DNA from: Nymphaea colorata
Taxonomy: Eukaryota > Streptophyta > Magnoliopsida > Nymphaeales > Nymphaeaceae
Reading direction: 5' to 3'
Assembly (NCBI RefSeq): GCF_008831285.2
Contig: NC_045138.2
Coordinates: 21,113,934 to 21,177,933 of the forward strand
DNA length: 64,000 nt
The number at the start of each line of letters is the position of its first letter. Position 1 is the first letter of the stretch. A program made the position numbers and the translations under genes. Of this stretch, positions 59,701 through 64,000 are shown one piece after another. Below the pieces are notes generated by a model. That model was not told the origin of the DNA. It made no database searches and worked only from the letters and a program-made list of their open reading frames with translations.

Positions 59701-62700
59701 CTTAAAGCCAGGCCGATACGGCTTATAATACACTTTTACAACATTGGGGCTGCTGTATTGTACAATACAATTTTTAAGAAAGGGGTACGATTCCTTTTTG
59801 ATTGATTTCTGTTTCAAAACCACCTCTTCCCCTCCATTTCTAACACTTTTAAGACCTCTGGGAATGAGACTTTTTTACTAGTTTTGGAGAGAAATTGCGA
59901 ATAAATTGTCGATTTGAGGGACAGACTGCCGATTTAAAAGGACATTTTCTCATAGGAAACCCATTCGTGTTTTGAAAAAACGGGCTCTTATGTTTCTTCT
60001 TCTACAAAAGTTATACAATCTCTCAAATTAAAGTTTTAAGTATATTTCTATTGTTTTATAAAGTTGATCATAGGCTTCCACATATTTTATGAAGTTATCT
60101 GTTTTATTTTTTTAATTTGTTGTCAACGTATTATGGCTTATGAATGAATCATGAATGTTTTAGGTGTGTGATGAATTTTATATATAGAACACATCTGTCA
60201 CGATTTTTTTTAAATTTTCTCTATTTTTTATTTTTTATTTTTATGAATAAAAAACAATTTTACGATATGTTTACAAGGCGTGACCTACACTAGCAACAAG
60301 TAATGGTAATAAATACCTCCAGAGTACATTTAGAATTGCACAAAAGAGATATACCTTTAGAAGACCTCATATAAATAAATAGAATGTGATTGTACTTAGC
60401 ATACGTACATATTGGCACACTTAATCTACGTGTACATTTTCGAGTCATTAAAGTACCCTCTATACCTTCAATCACAATCAGCTGATATAAACAACCACTT
60501 GACATATTAACTTTCATTTGATCTTGTATTTATATGATAAGGAATATCAAAAAAGCACTGATTCCACATGAAGCTTAAAAATGACATCTAACGACCTGAG
60601 GAGAATGAGGAGAATGACCTCTTATCAGAATAATTTTCTGCAATCCATTTCTCTGCAGATTTTACCATAGTTCCTACTATATTGTCGTGATACCCTCGAA
60701 AATTTTCACATATTACCTACTAGACTTGTTAAACTAGATTTTTTATACAAAGGTTCAGTGGGGCAGACGACGTGAACAATCTGCATAAACTCAAATCTTC
60801 CAGAACCTACGTAACCTTGAAAATTTAAAAAGAAATACAGCATATTTTCTATTTTATATTTGTTGTATCTAAGATATTCTAATCCCTATTTTCCCTCTTA
60901 AATCTTAATTTATACCATTTGCTCAATGCTTCATCAGCAGAAATAGATCTTTTCAACAGCTTGCCATCCTTGACACCTAATTTCTATGATCACCTCTAAG
61001 CTTAAAGTTTTGAGTCCATTTGCCTTTTGTCTCCACAATACTGTCTTTGTGCCTATCATATTCACCTTTTGCTAACTCCAATAGTTGTATCAAACCACAT
61101 CCTAATACATGCATGGAGCATTTGTTAAGTAAATGCATATTATTTCATAGAAATAAAATATGACTTTATCATTCTCTTAAAGGATATTCATATTCCTATG
61201 TTTCAAAATGCATCCACTCATACCTTACCAGGACCTAAAAGTCCCGTTAAATAAGTTTTGTCATGCATCACATCACAAAATAACTAATAAGTACTTATAC
61301 CTACTCTACACTTCACAAAATCTATCATCTAGTAGGATATCAAAACTCGCCAAGGCTTTGCCTATCATTTGAATCTTATTGCATTTGATAACAGTCAACA
61401 TGCACTCTACATCAAGAAACTTGTCCTATAGCTTACCTACAAAAGTATTACCTTAAATTGGTCAAGCTTGATCTGTGGCATGATGTCTAACGAATGACAT
61501 CATCCATGCCAAGTATCAAGAACATTTTCTCTATTCAGTTCACAAATGAATACATACTATTTTGGGATATGCCATAGAAGTCTCCACTGGTTGCTATGTC
61601 ATTTCTTTTGTCTCTTCTATAATAAGAATCTTGATTGTTCTGTCTAGAATCACAGATTTCACAAGTTAACCACATTTCCATTCCTGAGACTTGGTTGGGT
61701 AACTGGTGGTTGATGTACAATTATTGCCACTAGCAAACCAGTCGACTCTTATATCCTCTTACATTCCCTGCCTTAGCATTTGCCTTCGGTGGACAGATAA
61801 TTGATATATAACAGCTCCTTATCAACTCTGGTCCCCTGATAAACCATATTCATCTCATGTGAACCAAGGAATTCATTAGTATAATTGGAATTATTGCTTC
61901 TTGGAACCACAATTCCCTGTCTAAATGTTTGACAAGATGTACAGAATGACGCATATTCCTCATTTTTTACTGATGCTTTCAGAAGGGGCCAAAAACTCAT
62001 ACTATAACGGGCAGAAGTAGATCTAAGCCAAGGTACATTTGCATATTCATCTACAGTTTCACAACACTGATGTAACATGCATTTCTTTTTGGAGAAGCAA
62101 TCAATTGACACGAAAGTACACCAATCTTGTGAAAAAAACGATCAAAAGATTCAAAACAGAGGGAAAGCCCTGTTGCAGAAAACGGTCGAGTGGCCAAAAC
62201 GAGCATGATTCTACAACACAAAACACTGCCTAGATATTCCGTAAACCAAAAAAGTTGCAAAAGGCATTTTCCACATAAACCGAAATCTTCTTGAGAACTT
62301 ATAAAATAATTTACGCTACCAGAAAAGCTTTCTCAACACATATCATGGTCTCAAATATTTCCGTAGTTTATGTCTCGATCAAGAAGAGCTCCAAGATAAA
62401 CTCAGACCTTTATGTTGACTTTGCTTTTCACTTGAGTCTCGAGAGCTTCTGTCATAGACTGCATCAGAAACCCACAAACACATGTTACCGTCCGCACTCT
62501 TGACATATTTGTATCTTGACTTGTATGAAAATAAAATGACCACACATCAAACTAAAGAAATGAAAGACAGGTGTGACTACAAAACTAGCAGCAGAGAACA
62601 AGTTACCTTGTCGAACTGTACTAGCACTTGAATCGCAAGCTCAGGAGTAAGAGTCCCATTTGAGACCATTTCATCGAGAGTTTCAGTCAAGCACATCCCG

Positions 62701-62735
62701 ATGGTCGACCTTCTGTAAAGCTCAAAAGTTGCCAT
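56791..62735 (-). CDS. TFIIA-S: TFIIA small (gamma) subunit
   Basis: Three coding exons (minus): 62735-62607, 62458-62408 and 56931-56791. GT-AG introns of 148 bp and 5.5 kb keep frame. The protein is 106 residues, the usual plant length, from MATFELYRRSTIGMCLTETL to CDSKLLTQ, with the [20 protein letters not shown] beta-barrel strand region in exon 3. With the alpha/beta subunit it forms TFIIA, which stabilises TBP on the TATA box in the nucleus. Residue 39 is Val, the common form; in rice the xa5 allele of this gene has Glu there. The sequence GAG-ATG lies right after TTCCCAG, so a 5' UTR intron (about 62741 to 63350) is likely. The gene appears intact. I would expect constitutive expression. 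Confidence 0.97.
57750..58205 (-). pseudogene. LINE reverse-transcriptase C-terminal fragment (zf-RVT), degenerate
   Basis: Minus-strand translation gives KEKWRNLLWQGI, then (after a one-base frame change and stops) TDSRMKRLGFSLASWCFFWRTHEEHETHLFFECSITQKIWQFF. The spaced C..W..HEE..HLFFEC pattern is the zinc-binding domain found after the reverse transcriptase in plant non-LTR retrotransposons. Two in-frame stops and the frameshift show it is dead. Confidence 0.7.
58445..59746. mobile_element. Older hAT-like element rich in GTATCGTACGATAC (outer)
   Basis: Starts CAGTGTTATCTGTATC and ends ATACACTTTTACAACATTG, similar to the inverted ends of the inner element. Dozens of TACGATAC/GTATCGTA words of both polarities fill 58460-58730. 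The right end (59650-59746) repeats the right end of the inner element: ACGATACGGTTACGA...CCGATACGGCTTA. It has no matching 8-bp flanks and no ORF. Boundaries are a best guess. Confidence 0.5.
59149..59448. mobile_element. 300-bp hAT-type MITE nested in an older relative
   Basis: Starts CAGTGTTGTATGTATCGTAA and ends GATACGCTTTTTACAACATTG. The first and last ten bases are near-perfect inverted repeats (CAGTGTTGTA/TACAACATTG). Flanks ACGTAATT (59141-59148) and ATGTAATT (59449-59456) match at 7 of 8 positions, as expected of an aged hAT target duplication. Confidence 0.75.
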
Positions 62736-63426
62736 CTCCTGGGAATCGACAGAGAAACTTACTTACATCCCAAAAGGAAAAGCAAAACAGAAAAAGCTAT
62801 CTCCATCAGCTGCTAAAAATAAATCGAATCCATGGACACTGGAATCAACAACCACCAATTCCCTCCAAGGTCCTACCTCCTACATGACGGAACAAAAATC
62901 GTAGATTGACATGTACAACCAACAAGGACGAATAAAAAAAAAAGAAAGAAAGAAAGAAAAAAGAACCAAGACACAAACATCAGCTATCCAGAGACTAAGA
63001 AAAAATCCACCTACAAATTGCCGAAAAAAAAAAATCAACCGCATATGAATTAACGGAAGTTGTGAAACAAGTCCACCTACTCGGTTGCCTAAAGCCCTAA
63101 ATTTAACCAAACATAGGAAAAGGAGAAAGGAAAGGCCAGAAGTGCAGAAAGATCACTATAAAACATATGAAACAAAGGAATCGATGATGAGGAAGCATCG
63201 CATTCATGGTTGACGGCAATTCGAAAGCCTCGAAGCGAACGCCTTTCTTGGCAACAGGAATATCGCAATCAAACAAATCCTGCAAACCAATCACTCCTAA
63301 CCAGAATAAACCAACACAATGAAGACAAAAATTTAGGGCTTCGAAAGTACCAGGGAGAACTGAGACAAATCGAGATCAAACGAGAGAGAGAGGAAGAGAG
63401 GAAAGGAGAGATTCAAGATGACCTCG

Positions 63427-63466
63427 TATTTATAGGCCAAATTTTAAGATGTTCCGGTATTTATAG
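63427..63466 (-). promoter_or_regulatory. Two TATA boxes of the TFIIA gamma gene
   Basis: On the minus strand CTATAAATA occurs at 63466-63458 and CCTATAAATA at 63436-63427. The nearer would place transcription start near 63400. A CT-rich leader follows (TCTCTCCTTTCCTCTC), and GT at 63350-63349 is a possible donor for a 5' UTR intron. Confidence 0.6.
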
Positions 63467-63780
63467 ACGCGGTAGCTTCCCACGCAGTCGGTAGCGGAGG
63501 GAGCCGTCGAGCAGGGATTCTTCAATGGGTCGGATCTCATTATTCGACCCAGAAATTTTGGTGGATGGTCAGATCGAGCATTCATATGCAAATTTTTAAT
63601 TGGTGACGGCACTAAAATATAAATACATGTATTATTCATGTGGGCCTCTCGGTGACCACCGATTCTGATCTTTTCAATGAGAACTTGGAATCTACGTTGC
63701 CACTCTAAATCTAATGAACATTAAACATATTTTCTTTACATTCCACTCAAATATGGATATAAATATGAAAGAAAAAAGAG

Positions 63781-63824
<44 letters not shown>

Positions 63825-64000
63825 AGATGCCAGATGTTGTTAGATGGTTAAAAACTAATGTTAAAAACATCATAAACCTACATTGTAAATTGTTGTTAAT
63901 GCTTATGTTTTGACTACTAGTGCAGGTTCTTTAAGTTTTAGTCATCTAACAACATTCAACCCATAAATAAATTTTCCTCAAAGAAAAACTGATTTAGAAA
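63467..64000. other. Upstream intergenic with (TA)n microsatellite
   Basis: (TA)n lies at 63788-63821. TTAGATG.CAGATGTTGTTAGATGG follows it. No gene recognised to the window end. Confidence 0.5.

Larger units (their letters stand above)
56932..62407 (-). other. 5.5-kb intron 2 of TFIIA gamma, host to transposon debris
   Basis: Ends are GTCTGA (donor) and CTTGCAG (acceptor), and exon 2 is only 51 bases. Inside are a LINE fragment and nested hAT-like elements, listed separately. 59780-62400 is AT-rich with no gene recognised. Confidence 0.85.

Noticed and set aside
63103..63294. Minus-strand 63-codon frame beginning MIGLQDLFDC
   Set aside because: Lies in the likely 5' UTR intron of TFIIA gamma and resembles nothing. 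The true start gives a full-length 106-residue protein.

Overview
This window is nuclear DNA of a flowering plant. Genes are split by AT-rich GT-AG introns and encode plant-specific families (a plastid-type serine hydroxymethyltransferase, an AKT2-type potassium channel with a KHA domain, plant rhomboid-like and BYPASS1-like proteins). There is a nuclear tRNA, and most of the rest is decayed small transposons and microsatellites. I cannot name the species. No plastid or mitochondrial insert, operon or CRISPR array was seen.

Layout. 1-3291 (+): last three coding exons of a plastid-type SHMT. 3.4-20 kb: repeat-dominated intergenic DNA with an LTR-retrotransposon remnant, (AT)n tracts, a 118-bp tandem repeat, a small inverted-repeat element and two GC-richer islands without a recognisable gene. 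20400-21431 (-): single-exon BPS1/ROH1-like gene with a long pyrimidine-rich leader. 22.7-33.7 kb: intergenic, with a CACTA end, a clean hAT-type MITE with an 8-bp target duplication, and several copies of a GGGATGT-ended repeat. 33706-39518 (-): complete 11-exon AKT2-like K+ channel, reconstructed as 817 residues. 45110-45182 (-): tRNA-Arg(TCT). 46219-50638 (-): six-exon rhomboid-like gene, 407 residues, with the catalytic His replaced by Asn. 53214-54056 (+): three-exon gene for a small plant protein of unknown function. 56791-62735 (-): TFIIA gamma subunit, 106 residues in three coding exons, with a 5.5-kb second intron full of nested hAT-like elements and a LINE fragment.

The genes are independent housekeeping or physiological loci (plastid one-carbon metabolism, phloem/guard-cell K+ transport, membrane proteostasis, general transcription). 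They do not form a pathway or cluster. The observations most worth following are the pseudo-protease rhomboid with a probable GC-AG intron, and several well-bounded non-autonomous elements (59149-59448, 29541-29774, 17488-17710, and the nine-copy GGGATGT family). I found no convincing new multi-gene system. Exon boundaries come from reading splice sites and protein similarity by eye; no alignment or RNA evidence was available.
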